64,000 bases of DNA from Thalassobacillus devorans MSP14 (GCF_000496835.1 NZ_KI543237.1:62001-126000), one strand, 5' to 3'; counted from the stretch's first letter, positions 1 to 8,666 are shown. Translations and numbers: made by a program. Notes: generated by a model not told the origin, from the letters alone.

Positions 1-986
1 GCAATCAAGTACATGACATTACGGTCATCGGGGGAGGGCCAGTCGGCTTGTTTACTGCTTTTTATGGCGGTATGAGGCAGGCAAGTGTCAATATCATTGA
101 AAGTCTTCCAGAACTTGGAGGACAACTGACGGCTTTATATCCAGAGAAATACATCTATGATGTAGCAGGCTTTCCTAAAGTCAGAGCCCAGGAATTGGTT
201 GATAATCTGAAGGAACAGGCAATGGCATTCAATCCAACTGTTTCTCTTGATCAATCGGTAGAGAAAATTGAACGTCTCGAAGATGACACGTTCAAACTGA
301 CCACAACAAAAGGAGAGCATTATTCCAGAACAATTGTTATTACAGCTGGTAATGGCGCGTTCAGCCCTCGTAAACTGGAGCTTCCGAATTGTTCCGATTA
401 CGAAGGAGTCAACCTTCATTACCACGTTCCCGATATGAATAAATTTGCAGGTAAGAAAGTAATGGTTTGCGGGGGTGGAGATTCTGCTGTCGACTGGGCG
501 TTAATGTTAGAGTCGATTGCAGAGGAAGTAACGCTTGTACACCGACGTGATAAATTCCGCGCCCATGAACATAGCGTCGAAAAACTGATGGAGTCTAAAG
601 TCAATGTGAAAACACCATTTTCTCCACAAGAAGTGATCGGTGATGATTGCATCAGGCAGGTTGTATTGAAAGAGACGAAAGGCGACCGTGTCGAAACAAC
701 AGATATTGATGACCTTATCATCAATTATGGTTTCATTTCTTCTTTAGGTCCAATCAAAGAATGGGATCTTGAAATAGAAAAAAACAGTATCGTCGTCAAT
801 TCTAAAATGGAAACGAACATTCCTGGCATTTATGCAGCCGGCGATATTTGCACTTATCCCGGTAAAGTCAAATTGATTGCTTCAGGTTTCGGTGAAGGCC
901 CAACAGCTATAAATAATGCCAAAGCGTATTTGGATCCAGACGCCCGGGTGCAGCCGAAGCACTCTACGAGCATGTTTGGCCAATAG
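1..986 (+). CDS. yumC: Ferredoxin/flavodoxin-NADP+ reductase, YumC type (5' end cut by window)
   Basis: Transfers electrons between NADPH and ferredoxin or flavodoxin through FAD in the cytoplasm. The open frame runs in from the left edge; the first visible residues ([15 protein letters not shown]) already contain the FAD-binding GGGPVG motif, so only a few N-terminal residues are missing (the family is about 330 residues; about 328 are visible). A second dinucleotide motif, [10 protein letters not shown], follows near the middle for NADPH, and the C-terminal [11 protein letters not shown] is the second FAD contact. The thioredoxin-reductase-like fold without a CxxC pair separates it from TrxB. 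It is followed by a hairpin terminator shared with the convergent yutM. As in B. subtilis it sits next to the yut genes. Confidence 0.93.
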   Translation, partial: NQVHDITVIGGGPVGLFTAFYGGMRQASVNIIESLPELGGQLTALYPEKYIYDVAGFPKVRAQELVDNLKEQAMAFNPTVSLDQSVEKIERLEDDTFKLTTTKGEHYSRTIVITAGNGAFSPRKLELPNCSDYEGVNLHYHVPDMNKFAGKKVMVCGGGDSAVDWALMLESIAEEVTLVHRRDKFRAHEHSVEKLMESKVNVKTPFSPQEVIGDDCIRQVVLKETKGDRVETTDIDDLIINYGFISSLGPIKEWDLEIEKNSIVVNSKMETNIPGIYAAGDICTYPGKVKLIASGFGEGPTAINNAKAYLDPDARVQPKHSTSMFGQ

Positions 987-1001
987 AACATAAACATATA
1001 G

Positions 1002-1033
1002 AAAGCCGCGACCTTAACAGGCGCGGCTTTTAT
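1002..1033. terminator. Intrinsic terminator between yumC and yutM
   Basis: A 9-bp GC-rich stem (AAAGCCGCG, 1002-1010, with CGCGGCTTT, 1022-1030) with an 11-base loop lies between convergent genes. T-rich sequence follows on the plus strand and a weaker T-run on the minus strand, so it may serve both. Confidence 0.8.
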
Positions 1034-1066
1034 CTTTAAATGGTATAGTCTCAAGGCAAAACCAGA

Positions 1067-1429
1067 TCAGCAGCTTTCATCTGGTGTACCTGCGTTGGTC
1101 GCTGTCTTAAACGAAGAACCGCAACCACAGGATACAATGGCGTTCGGATTATCAATCGTAAATCCTCCGCCCATCATGTTTTGTTTAAAGTCAATGGTAG
1201 TGCCTTCAATAATCGGCACATCCTGACGATGGATGACGACAGGAATGCCATTATTATCTTCTATGACATCAAGCTCTTCATTGATATCCTCTTCAAATCC
1301 CATTGCATAGGATAATCCACTGCAGCCTCCACCTTTGACACCGAAACGCAGACGAACGTTATCAGATTCTTCTTCCTTCATCATTTCCTGGATCTGCGAA
1401 CTGGCAGCATCCGTAATATTGAGAATCAT
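1067..1429 (-). CDS. yutM: A-type Fe-S carrier, HesB/IscA/SufA family (YutM)
   Basis: Accepts a nascent Fe-S cluster from the SUF machinery and passes it to apoproteins. It is 120 residues, normal for the family. The three ligand cysteines are visible: Cys36 in GGGCSGLSYAM, and Cys101 and Cys103 in SCGCGSSF near the C-terminus. The motif FKQNMMGGGFTIDNPNA is typical of the family. It is a single-gene unit between yumC and dapF. It is one of three Fe-S carrier-type genes here, with yutI at 3.5 kb and the HesB-like candidate selenoprotein at 44.4 kb. Confidence 0.92.
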   Translation of the reverse strand: MILNITDAASSQIQEMMKEEESDNVRLRFGVKGGGCSGLSYAMGFEEDINEELDVIEDNNGIPVVIHRQDVPIIEGTTIDFKQNMMGGGFTIDNPNAIVSCGCGSSFKTATNAGTPDESC

Positions 1430-1499
1430 CCGTGTCTCCCCTTTCTTATCGATATAATAAGTATACTAAATATCATCCGTATCATTCAAACATGCCGGA

Positions 1500-2351
1500 T
1501 TAGTAATAAAAAGTTCCTGTAGCTATTATGTCGGCAGGTCCTGTCATCCATACCCTGTCATTTTCATCCCAGCGAATAACAAGGTCCCCCCCGCTCAAAT
1601 GTACAAGGATTTCAGAATTCTTATCAGAATAACCGTTCAATACAGAAGCAACTCCAGCAGCACATGCGCCGGTGCCACAAGCCTGAGTAACCCCGGACCC
1701 CCGCTCCCACACACGAAAATGTAACTCTTCTTTTGAGACGACTTCCACAAACTCTACATTGACCCCTTCTGGAAAACGTTGATCTTCAGTAATGATGGGA
1801 CCCAGTTCATATAATGGAGCCGTCTGAATGTCTTCCACAAAGAAAACTGCATGGGGGTTTCCCATCGAAACTGCTGTCAATTCAAGGGGATGATGGCTGA
1901 CTTGAAATGATTCAGCCACTACCCCCTCCTTTTCCTCACCAGCCATAGGGATTTGCGAACGGGACAACGCAGGTTTCCCCATATCTATCGTGATAGTGGA
2001 AACTTTTTCGTCATCCACTGTCACGGAAGCATCAACAACACCTGATTTCGCTTCAATAGTAAAAGATGTATCGTTTACTATCCCGTGTTCATACGCATAT
2101 TTAGCAACACATCGCAGTCCATTACCACAATTACGCCCTTCTGATCCATCTTTGTTAAAGATACGCATTCCTACTTCTGCCTGGTCGCTGGGATGAATCA
2201 GGATAAGACCATCGGAGCCGATGCCGGTATAAACGTCTGACACCTTCCTGGCGAGTGCAGGCAGGATTTCTTCTTTCAGACTGAATTCAAATGTATCTAC
2301 AAATACGTAATTATTCCCTAGTCCGTGCATCTTAATAAACGGTATTTCCAT
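1500..2351 (-). CDS. dapF: Diaminopimelate epimerase
   Basis: Converts LL- to meso-diaminopimelate for lysine and peptidoglycan synthesis, without a cofactor. The start chosen is the ATG at 2351, where GAGGAAG stands about 8 bases upstream; a GTG three codons earlier overlaps that Shine-Dalgarno. This gives 283 residues, the usual length. The N-terminal [19 protein letters not shown] signature is present. The two catalytic cysteines are in [10 protein letters not shown] (Cys75) and [11 protein letters not shown] (Cys225), the conserved proton donor/acceptor pair. Product use as cell-wall diamino acid fits the family. Confidence 0.96.
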   Translation of the reverse strand: MEIPFIKMHGLGNNYVFVDTFEFSLKEEILPALARKVSDVYTGIGSDGLILIHPSDQAEVGMRIFNKDGSEGRNCGNGLRCVAKYAYEHGIVNDTSFTIEAKSGVVDASVTVDDEKVSTITIDMGKPALSRSQIPMAGEEKEGVVAESFQVSHHPLELTAVSMGNPHAVFFVEDIQTAPLYELGPIITEDQRFPEGVNVEFVEVVSKEELHFRVWERGSGVTQACGTGACAAGVASVLNGYSDKNSEILVHLSGGDLVIRWDENDRVWMTGPADIIATGTFYY

Positions 2352-2379
2352 GGCAGCCACTTCCTCATCTCATTATGAT

Positions 2380-2412
2380 ATAAAAATAAGCCGCACAGCT
2401 GGTGCACGGCTT
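2380..2412 (-). terminator. Terminator downstream of yuzB
   Basis: Read on the minus strand, AAGCCG...CGGCTT (arms 2407-2412 and 2388-2393) is followed by ATTTTTATA. Only six perfect pairs plus extra inner pairing, so the strength is moderate. Confidence 0.55.
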
Positions 2413-2442
2413 TCTGTTGCTTATCAATATCAGAACGGGCAC

Positions 2443-2679
2443 TTAAAAAAGGGGATTCTCTTCTAGGTGCTGATAAATATTTTCAACAAGCTCGTCAGCA
2501 CTATCTGCCGTTACCCGCTCTCCATTGACTAAAGCGAACAAACTTTGAGCGCATAGCCCACAATGACTTAAACACCCATATTCTATAACATCAAGATCTG
2601 GATCTTTTTCCAGCTCTTCCATTGCCTTTTGAGAACCACTTGCTAAGTTGTTGATGCAAAATTCAATAATCGGATTCAT
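2443..2679 (-). CDS. yuzB: YuzB family protein (DUF1450/UPF0349)
   Basis: Small conserved cytoplasmic protein of unknown function, 78 residues. The start at MNPIIEFC (2679) is chosen because GAGGTG stands six bases upstream; a GTG three codons earlier lies inside that Shine-Dalgarno. A CxxCGxC-like run ([10 protein letters not shown]) at residues about 35-44 plus Cys8 suggests a metal or thiol role, in line with the thioredoxin-like fold proposed for the family, but no activity is established here. The acidic C-terminus [15 protein letters not shown] is characteristic. It is neighbour to yuzD as in B. subtilis, though without a yutJ-type gene between them. Confidence 0.88.
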   Translation of the reverse strand: MNPIIEFCINNLASGSQKAMEELEKDPDLDVIEYGCLSHCGLCAQSLFALVNGERVTADSADELVENIYQHLEENPLF

Positions 2680-2763
2680 CTTCGTCACCTCTTTAACCTA
2701 GATGAACCCCCCACTAACCATCAATATTAGCATATCCTGTTTTGATAGGACAACACTGAGGTC

Positions 2764-3093
2764 TCAGGAAATCGGCTGAAAACCCTTTTTGTCCAGCGCC
2801 TGGAAGATAGTTTTTAATCTTGGATTTCCTTCACCGACTATTTCACCATCCATGACGACAAGGGGATAAAATAATTCATCATCCAGCAGCTGTTGCACAT
2901 AGGACTGGTGGGGTCCATCCTCCTGCTCGGAGTGAATATCGATATACTGATACTCTATGCCGTCTTCCCCATATTTCCGGGAAATGGCAGCCTGCAGCCA
3001 TTCATACGTTTCTTTTGAGCCAGGTGAATTTACACAACTTGCACAAATTTGATCAGCTCCATAGACAAAAAGCTGTACCGGATCGTTTTTCAT
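2764..3093 (-). CDS. yuzD: YuzD family protein (DUF1462), thioredoxin-like
   Basis: A 109-residue conserved Bacillaceae protein of unknown function. The opening VQLFVYGADQICASCVN resembles a thioredoxin-like strand followed by a CxxC motif, and the middle part YIDIHSEQED and YPLVVMDGEIVGEGNPRL fits a glutaredoxin/thioredoxin-like fold with a substrate-loop region. I recognise it by the PVQLFVYGA start and SPGSKETYEWL helix of YuzD proteins. A GGAGGCGGTAAC-type ribosome site precedes the ATG at 3093. It is transcribed with, or just before, yuzB. Confidence 0.85.
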   Translation of the reverse strand: MKNDPVQLFVYGADQICASCVNSPGSKETYEWLQAAISRKYGEDGIEYQYIDIHSEQEDGPHQSYVQQLLDDELFYPLVVMDGEIVGEGNPRLKTIFQALDKKGFQPIS

Positions 3094-3181
3094 GTTACCG
3101 CCTCCACAATTGTACTGTACCTATAATTCCATTTTACAAAATAACCAAAAAAAGATAAAATGAAAATAGTTCTCAATACTT

Positions 3182-3434
3182 TCAAAAGCGAAGGCGACCG
3201 CTTAGCGACGATTGGACTGGACTGATCCGCAGGAGACTAGATTCACTTGAGTTATCGCCCCAATGGCGAAACTCGTAGTGAATTTTGTGCTCGTAAGCGA
3301 AAAGAAGACACAAAGAGCGTTAGCGATTTGATGTCGCCTTATCGTACAGAGGTGAAGGAAGTACACGAGTCGCTGGGAGACGGAGCTGGATGCCAAAGAG
3401 TCAAAAGCTGAGGCGACCCGCTTGTCGACGATTG
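3182..3434. repeat. Intergenic repeat element with terminal direct repeats
   Basis: The 449-bp gap between yuzD and yutI has no convincing gene. It is occupied by a repeat-like sequence: a ~33-bp unit (TCAAAAGCGAAGGCGACCG...) at 3182-3214 recurs as an imperfect direct copy at 3401-3434. Between them, 3241-3281 forms a ~19-bp imperfect hairpin (ATTCACT...AGTGAAT outside, ATCGCC...GGCGA inside). Its end (GGAGACGGAGCTGG, about 3376-3389) resembles the end of the nested insert at 30.9 kb (GGCGACGAAGCTGG). Such elements are common in Bacillaceae intergenic DNA; mobility is not shown. Confidence 0.55.
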
Positions 3435-3542
3435 TTGAGAGAACATGAAAGAGAGTTTAGCCATAGAGAAATTAAAACCAATAGATAGATTTTTACATGA
3501 TTACGATTTATAATGTGAGTATGAGAAAGGGGAAGATCGCTT

Positions 3543-3764
3543 ATGCAATCTCAAGTTCAGGAAGTACTGAATAAGCTGCGTCCATTTTTACTTCGTGACG
3601 GTGGAGATGTGGAATTGGTGGATGTTGAAGAAGGAATTGTCCGTCTCCGTCTAATGGGTGCATGCGGAAGCTGCCCAAGTTCTACTATTACTCTAAAAGC
3701 AGGTATCGAACGCGCACTAGTTGAAGAAGTGCCTGGTATCCGCGAAGTAGAACAGGTATTTTAA
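3543..3764 (+). CDS. yutI: NifU C-terminal-domain Fe-S scaffold/carrier (YutI)
   Basis: A 73-residue stand-alone Nfu domain that binds a [4Fe-4S] cluster at a dimer interface and delivers it to client proteins. The CxxC ligand pair is Cys41/Cys44 in [11 protein letters not shown], and the preceding [20 protein letters not shown] is the family signature. AAAGGGG precedes the ATG at a normal distance. It is a single gene followed by a strong terminator. With yutM and the suf operon it makes up the Fe-S assembly set of this window. Confidence 0.93.
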   Translation: MQSQVQEVLNKLRPFLLRDGGDVELVDVEEGIVRLRLMGACGSCPSSTITLKAGIERALVEEVPGIREVEQVF

Positions 3765-3783
3765 AACACTATCTTAACATGTC

Positions 3784-3816
3784 GGGGCTGCCCTGAAGGA
3801 CAGCCCTTTTCTTTTT
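3784..3816 (+). terminator. Intrinsic terminator of yutI
   Basis: GGGCTG (3785-3790) pairs with CAGCCC (3801-3806) around a 10-base loop and is followed directly by TTTTCTTTTT. Confidence 0.85.
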
Positions 3817-3936
3817 GTGTTTTTTAACAATACTCCCGGAGCCCTGATGCACCTTGTCTTAACGCTGGAGAATTCTGTTTTCTTTGTTTTTTAACTCTGC
3901 TATCTTAGATGTATTGGTCCTAAGGAAGTAATGTCC

Positions 3937-4911
3937 TTAATTTGGTCTATTCACAGGAGTTTTGGCTTGCTGTCCATATAATACATCTTTGACATTTTTC
4001 AGGCTGAGCTCCATCATCGCTTTTCGGGTTTCAACACTGGCAGAGCCTATATGCGGAAGACAGACTACTTGATCCAGCTCTAGCAATGGATGGTTTTCAT
4101 CAATAGGTTCCTTGTCAAAAACATCTAATCCAGCAGCTTTCAACTCTCCTTTTATAAGAGCTTGATATAATGCATTTTCATCCACCAGGGGGCCTCTGGA
4201 CGCGTTGATGAAGATAGCACTGTTTTTCATCTTTTTGAATGCTTCTGCATTAAATATCCCTTTTGTTTCCTCGGTCAAAGGTGCTAAACACACAATATAG
4301 TCTGCAGTTTGGATCAATGTCTCAAAACTATTGTAAGAGGCTCCAAGCTCTCTTTCCGCTTCTTCCTTACGTGAACGGTTATGGTATAGAATATCCATCC
4401 CGAACCCTTTTGCTCTTCGTGCGACTGCTTCTCCAATCCTCCCCATTCCAACGATTCCTATTGTTTTATGATGGATGTCCGTGCCTGCTAAAAATAATGG
4501 TGACCAGTTTTTCCATTTTCCGTCTTTGATCACTTCGTTAGCTTCGATAAGTCTTCTGGCAGTTGCCATCATCAAAGCGAATGTTAAATCAGCAGTTGTT
4601 TCTGTCAACACGTCTGGAGTATTGGTTATCTGGATGCCATATTCCGTTGCGGTTTCGACATCTACATTGTCATAACCTACAGCCATATTAGCTATGATTT
4701 TCAATCGCTTGCCACGGTCCATCAACTCTTGATCGACTTGATCGGTAAGCATGGTGACTAACCCGTCGCTTCTCTCTGCTTCCTCCAGCAATCTATTTCG
4801 ATCAACTGGTTCATCTGTATCTTCCCACATCGTGATATCCAGCGATTCTTTAAATTGATTCACTACTTCCTCCGATAGTTTTCTTGCAATGAAAACCTTG
4901 GGTTTTGTCAT
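3937..4911 (-). CDS. D-2-hydroxyacid dehydrogenase (glyoxylate/hydroxypyruvate reductase-like)
   Basis: NAD(P)H-dependent reduction of a 2-oxoacid such as glyoxylate or hydroxypyruvate. The start at MTKPKVFIARKL (4911) has AAGGAG seven bases upstream; the ATG two codons earlier is too close to it. At 324 residues the length is usual. The Rossmann motif GIVGMGRIG lies in the middle, followed by the catalytic Arg in NASRGPLVDE and the His in CLPHIGSAS, with the Glu of the triad in DVFDKEP. The N-terminal flank MWEDTDEPVDR resembles the YvcT/GyaR subgroup. The exact substrate cannot be read from sequence. In B. subtilis other genes occupy this place between yutI and yutH. Confidence 0.87.
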   Translation of the reverse strand: MTKPKVFIARKLSEEVVNQFKESLDITMWEDTDEPVDRNRLLEEAERSDGLVTMLTDQVDQELMDRGKRLKIIANMAVGYDNVDVETATEYGIQITNTPDVLTETTADLTFALMMATARRLIEANEVIKDGKWKNWSPLFLAGTDIHHKTIGIVGMGRIGEAVARRAKGFGMDILYHNRSRKEEAERELGASYNSFETLIQTADYIVCLAPLTEETKGIFNAEAFKKMKNSAIFINASRGPLVDENALYQALIKGELKAAGLDVFDKEPIDENHPLLELDQVVCLPHIGSASVETRKAMMELSLKNVKDVLYGQQAKTPVNRPN

Positions 4912-4977
4912 AACCATTCTCCTTCCATCGTTAAATATAAAGCTTACCCATGATTTTAGCATAAGCTCTTTAGGGAA

Positions 4978-5012
4978 AGAAAAAACTTCCCCCGAAACCC
5001 GACGAGGGAAGC
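4978..5012 (-). terminator. Terminator of yutH
   Basis: On the minus strand CTTCCC (5011-5006) pairs with GGGAAG (4991-4986) and is followed by TTTTTTC. Confidence 0.75.
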
Positions 5013-5028
5013 AAGGAAAGTTACCTTT

Positions 5029-5994
5029 TTACCAATCAAGTACAGGAATTTTTAATTCATCCGTATTTATCCCCAGCGCATGAAAGAAATGTTTCAGCTG
5101 TTGCTCATAACGCCTTTGATACTTGAATAGAAGCTTGGTTTCATTTATTAAGTTTTCTTCGAATGGATGGCTGTATACTTCCTCATATTTATCCAGCAGA
5201 TGAACCGGGAAGAGCAATCGGGCATACAATAGTCGCAAGCCGAATATGGATAATGGTGATCTTGTGTGATAATCATAAAAAAACGCTGTGATTTCTTCTG
5301 TGGACCGGCCGGTCATCAACTTATACCGCAAAGCTTCTGCCAGGTCGCGGGCCGGGTGATCATACCTGATTTGATCGAACCAGAGCAGGCGTTGGGAATG
5401 TGGTGGGTATCTGTCAAAAGTGAAGGTCGCCTGATCTTTTTTTTGATGACGCGTCTCCTGTTCGCTCTCTTGCACGTATTGGATAGCATTTTCCCCTACG
5501 CCAATAATATAAGGAGCGGTGTCGATCCATAACCGGTGCATATCACCTACCGGTCGTTGCTGATGCCATTGTTGTATCGATCCTTCAAAATGATCAATCC
5601 GATTTCCCCACAATGTTTTCCATTGACCATAAGTGGAAAGACTCGGAAGGTGATAGGGATAGGTGGCCCCCAACTCGTGAAACCGTGCCAATTCATGACC
5701 AGATGCGGGGATACTTAAGGAAGCATCCAAATTAGTTTTACCAATGACGTACGTACGTTGATTTTTTTTTATTTGATAGCGGCTTTCGCTTACATGAACA
5801 GGGCAGACTATATTCTTCATTCCAGCTTTAGACAAAAAGTCACATGCATGCTGAAGTTCTTGATAAACTTCTTCCCTCCCGTATGCCGGAAGCACAAAAT
5901 AAACTTCATCCTTGTATATATAGCCACGCTTCTGATCAAACTCAACAACGGAGGTATTTGTAATGTCGATATAATCGGATATAATGTCTTCCAC
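5029..5994 (-). CDS. yutH: Spore coat-associated protein YutH (CotS-related kinase-like fold)
   Basis: About 321 residues, member of the YutH/CotS group: spore coat proteins with a degenerate aminoglycoside-phosphotransferase-like fold. Visible features are an N-terminal lobe with GREEVYQELQHACDFL and NQRTYVIGK, and a C-terminal lobe with WFDQIRYDHPARDLAEALR, which occupies the place of a kinase catalytic loop but lacks a clear HGD motif, so kinase activity is doubtful. The start is uncertain: GTG at 5994 has AGGAG ten bases upstream; an in-frame TTG at 6015 has no Shine-Dalgarno. It is divergent from pgpA, with the order yutH-yutG-yutF as in B. subtilis. Confidence 0.82.
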   Translation of the reverse strand: MEDIISDYIDITNTSVVEFDQKRGYIYKDEVYFVLPAYGREEVYQELQHACDFLSKAGMKNIVCPVHVSESRYQIKKNQRTYVIGKTNLDASLSIPASGHELARFHELGATYPYHLPSLSTYGQWKTLWGNRIDHFEGSIQQWHQQRPVGDMHRLWIDTAPYIIGVGENAIQYVQESEQETRHQKKDQATFTFDRYPPHSQRLLWFDQIRYDHPARDLAEALRYKLMTGRSTEEITAFFYDYHTRSPLSIFGLRLLYARLLFPVHLLDKYEEVYSHPFEENLINETKLLFKYQRRYEQQLKHFFHALGINTDELKIPVLDW

Positions 5995-6114
5995 AATGCA
6001 TGCACTCCTATCCAATGCTATAATAGGTCAATACACCAAAAGAGTAATCCTTATGTTTTATCTTCCATTCGTGGGGGAAGCTTATTTTATAAAAGGGAGG
6101 TCAATAGAGTATAT

Positions 6115-6633
6115 ATGAATGAAGAGAGAAAAATGAGTCAATTAGAAAAAAAAGCACGGGAATGGCTTAATGAACGCGGAGTGACCATTAACGATATATC
6201 TGAACTGGTCTATTACTTACAATCCAAGTATCATAGCGATCTTACAATTGAAGAATGCCGCTTTAATGTAGAGAAAGTACTTACCAAACGCGAGGTACAA
6301 AATGCAATTCTGACCGGAATCCAACTGGATGTTTTAGCAGAACAAAAAGGTCTCGAAGAACCATTGCAGAGCACCATTGATAAAGACGAAGGACTTTATG
6401 GAGTCGACGAAATCATTGCACTGTCTATTGTAAATGTTTATGGTTCAATCGGATTTACGAATTATGGTTACATTGATAAGCAAAAACCCGGGATTCTGAA
6501 AAAGCTGAATGATAAATCGACCGGGGAATGTCATACGTTCCTTGATGATATTGTCGGGGCCATTGCAGCCGCTGCTTCAAGCCGCCTGGCACACAGCGCT
6601 GTCGGTGAAGAAGAAGCAGAGGACGATGAGTAA
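6115..6633 (+). CDS. yutG: Phosphatidylglycerophosphatase A-type protein (YutG)
   Basis: PgpA-family enzyme, expected to dephosphorylate phosphatidylglycerophosphate in membrane phospholipid synthesis. It is 172 residues. The family core is visible: residues about 85-105 (DKDEGLYGVDEIIALSIVN) and the C-terminal GECHTFLDDIVGAIAAAASSR, which holds conserved acidic metal ligands. Like other YutG proteins it is the soluble short form. GGGAGG lies rather far (about 14 bases) from the ATG at 6115; the ATG at 6133 is an alternative. It converges with yutF over a shared hairpin. Confidence 0.88.
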   Translation: MNEERKMSQLEKKAREWLNERGVTINDISELVYYLQSKYHSDLTIEECRFNVEKVLTKREVQNAILTGIQLDVLAEQKGLEEPLQSTIDKDEGLYGVDEIIALSIVNVYGSIGFTNYGYIDKQKPGILKKLNDKSTGECHTFLDDIVGAIAAAASSRLAHSAVGEEEAEDDE

Positions 6634-6638
6634 AGATG

Positions 6639-6676
6639 AAGAAGCCGCCTCTCCGAAAAGGGATAGACGGCTTCTT
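6639..6676. terminator. Hairpin between convergent yutG and yutF
   Basis: AAGAAGCCG (6639-6647) pairs with CGGCTTCTT (6668-6676). T-runs are short on both sides, so termination may be partial. Confidence 0.6.
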
Positions 6677-6679
6677 TAC

Positions 6680-7450
6680 TTACAAACGAGTGATCCATTC
6701 CTCTAATGAATCTACCGTGTAGGTCGGTTGCTGGTTATAATTTGATAAATCTTCTTTTGAGGTAACTCCGGTAAAGACCATCAAGGTATCTATACCCGCA
6801 TTCATGCCTGCTTTGATATCTGTATTATAATTATCTCCAACCATCAATACTTCGTTTTTATCATATCCTAATGTTTGCATGGCCTGCTCCATGATAATCG
6901 GTTCAGGCTTCCCAATGAATACCGGTTCGACACCAGTACTTACAGTAACGACAGACGTCAATGATCCATTTCCAGGCAGCATGCCCTGTTCTGTCGGGAT
7001 AGCAACATCCCCATTTGTAGATAAGAAAACAGCGCCATTACGGACATTAAGGCAAGCTGCAGCTAATTTATCATAGGTGATACCACGGTCAATCCCTATT
7101 ATTACATAATCAGCGTTCTCCTCTACCAGATTAAGCCCGGCTTCTTTTAAAGCTGTCAGCAGCCCTTCTTCTCCAATAGCATATACATCCGCCCCTGGAT
7201 GCTGATCTTTGATATATTGGGCGGTAGCCATGCTAGTGGTATAAACCTGCTCTTTGGCCGCTGGTATATCCATGTGGTTCAGCTTATCTGCCACCTGTTC
7301 CGGTCTTCTGGATGAATTATTCGTGACAAATAGATGGGGCAGCTTTTTGTTATTTAATTTTTTGATGAAATCAGATGCAGCTTCAATTCGCTCGGTACCA
7401 CGGTACATTGTTCCATCCAAATCAATCAGATATGCTCGATAGTTTTTCAT
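6680..7450 (-). CDS. yutF: HAD-superfamily phosphatase, NagD-like (YutF)
   Basis: Cytosolic sugar-phosphate or nucleotide phosphatase of the HAD IIA group, 256 residues. All four HAD motifs are visible: LIDLDGTMY (nucleophile Asp10 and acid/base Asp12), FVTNNSS for motif II, the Lys in IGKPEPIIM for motif III, and MVGDNYNTDI for motif IV. The C2-type cap domain lies between motifs II and III. The substrate is broad in this family and cannot be assigned. It ends close to the yutG hairpin, and an upstream hairpin at 7479-7508 separates it from the SufR-like gene. Confidence 0.92.
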   Translation of the reverse strand: MKNYRAYLIDLDGTMYRGTERIEAASDFIKKLNNKKLPHLFVTNNSSRRPEQVADKLNHMDIPAAKEQVYTTSMATAQYIKDQHPGADVYAIGEEGLLTALKEAGLNLVEENADYVIIGIDRGITYDKLAAACLNVRNGAVFLSTNGDVAIPTEQGMLPGNGSLTSVVTVSTGVEPVFIGKPEPIIMEQAMQTLGYDKNEVLMVGDNYNTDIKAGMNAGIDTLMVFTGVTSKEDLSNYNQQPTYTVDSLEEWITRL

Positions 7451-7478
7451 TCGTACACCTGCTTTCTAATGTTAACAG

Positions 7479-7508
7479 AAAAACTTCCCGCACCATAAAT
7501 GCGAGAAG
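7479..7508 (-). terminator. Terminator of the SufR-like gene
   Basis: On the minus strand CTTCTCGCA and TGCGGGAAG (7508-7500 with 7492-7484, one G-U pair) form a stem followed by TTTTTC. It isolates yutF from the gene upstream. Confidence 0.75.
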
Positions 7509-7511
7509 CTC

Positions 7512-8141
7512 TCATTCACTCTTATGGGTAATTTGAAAGGCACAGCAGGCTTCCCCGCTTACCATGCTCTGTTCAGCCACTACTTTGCTGTCTTCCAGAA
7601 GATTGGAAAACACTCGCAATTCCTGTCCGCACATACCTTGATAGTTACGGGCGATATTCCAAATCGGACAATTATATTGCTTTAATGTATAGGAATAATC
7701 GTTATTTTTTTCCAACTCAACCATATACCCATTCTGTTCTTGTATATGAGCCAGTTTTTCGACCCGTTGATGAAAATCCTCCTCAGGCATTTGAGTCTGA
7801 AATTCTTTCTTTAAACGTTCTGCCCGTTGCTTTAACAAATCGTACACCATAGGCTTACCGTATAATGATTCAATGTCTTTCAATAATTCCACTGAAAAGG
7901 ATTCATAATGGCTGGTAAAAGTATGCTGACCTTTTTCTGTCAATTCATAATAATTCAATGGCCGTCCGACAGATTGACGAACTTGTCTTGCCTGGACCAG
8001 TTTCTGTCTCTCGAGGTCATGAATATGCTTCCTTACAGCAATTTCAGAAATCCCGACTTTTTCGGCAAGTTCTGAGATTGTAAGGGTGTTATTTTTTTTC
8101 AATAAAAGTAATAGCGTCTCTTTCGTAGAGGATTGCTTCAT
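7512..8141 (-). CDS. SufR-like Fe-S cluster-binding transcriptional regulator
   Basis: A 209-residue regulator: an N-terminal winged helix (residues about 8-65, TISELAEKVGISEIAVRKHI then a wing with GRPLNYYELT), a helical middle, and a C-terminal cysteine domain with Cys158, Cys171 and the pair Cys199/Cys200 (NCPI, MCGQE, EACCAF). That C-x12-C-x27-C layout matches SufR-type DeoR-like regulators that bind a 4Fe-4S cluster and repress suf genes. The ATG at 8141 has GAGGTG seven bases upstream. Function is inferred from the family; the suf operon at 20.5-25.8 kb is an obvious candidate target. Confidence 0.8.
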   Translation of the reverse strand: MKQSSTKETLLLLLKKNNTLTISELAEKVGISEIAVRKHIHDLERQKLVQARQVRQSVGRPLNYYELTEKGQHTFTSHYESFSVELLKDIESLYGKPMVYDLLKQRAERLKKEFQTQMPEEDFHQRVEKLAHIQEQNGYMVELEKNNDYSYTLKQYNCPIWNIARNYQGMCGQELRVFSNLLEDSKVVAEQSMVSGEACCAFQITHKSE

Positions 8142-8228
8142 CAACCATCACCTCTTCTTTCTTTCATTATAAAGAATAGTAAGAAGAGAGTAAATTTATA
8201 ATCCTGTAATTTGTAATATTGTCACAGT

Positions 8229-8666
8229 TTATGAGTTAGAAAAAGCAGAAACCGGACCTAGTTCCTCATCCAGATATCTTCTTATGGCTGCCGGGAAATT
8301 GTCAATGACCTCACCGGACTCTTTCCATATAGCATGGATGGACCCATGATCGATATCCAGATAATCCTGGATAAGCATTTTACGAAGCCGTATAAAAGAC
8401 TTGAATTGTTCCTGATGGGCTTCAGGGATGACTTTTTCATCGGTAAGGATATCAATAATATCCTCATAGCTCCCAGGGTCACGCATAATAAACCCATCAA
8501 TCATCATATTTCCTACATCAATGATTGATTCAATCGTCATATGAGTGATTCGTTCCAGGCTTAACCTTTCTAAAAACGATTCAAACGCATGATTTTGATA
8601 TTCATTAGTGAGACCTTCCATGAAAAGCAATGTACTTTCAATTTTTTTTCGATCAACAAAATACAT
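8229..8666 (-). CDS. yutE: HepT-like DUF86 protein (YutE)
   Basis: All-helical DUF86 (HepT-like) protein of 145 residues. The start at MYFVDRKKIEST (8666) has GGAGGTG five bases upstream. HepT toxins carry an Rx4-6HxY motif; here the equivalent place reads RKMLIQDYLDI, with Gln where the His would be, and no nucleotidyltransferase antitoxin gene is next to it. It is therefore probably the chromosomal housekeeping YutE form and not an active toxin-antitoxin pair. It sits between the SufR-like gene and glpX, consistent with the B. subtilis yut order. Confidence 0.82.
   Translation of the reverse strand: MYFVDRKKIESTLLFMEGLTNEYQNHAFESFLERLSLERITHMTIESIIDVGNMMIDGFIMRDPGSYEDIIDILTDEKVIPEAHQEQFKSFIRLRKMLIQDYLDIDHGSIHAIWKESGEVIDNFPAAIRRYLDEELGPVSAFSNS

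Noticed and set aside
5758-6114. N-terminal extension of yutG reaching back over the yutH 5' region
   Set aside because: The extension is antisense to yutH and would precede the PgpA domain without a homologous segment; the ATG at 6115 gives the usual length.
8229-8666. yutE as HepT toxin of a toxin-antitoxin pair
   Set aside because: The HepT RNase motif lacks its His here and no nucleotidyltransferase antitoxin gene is adjacent.
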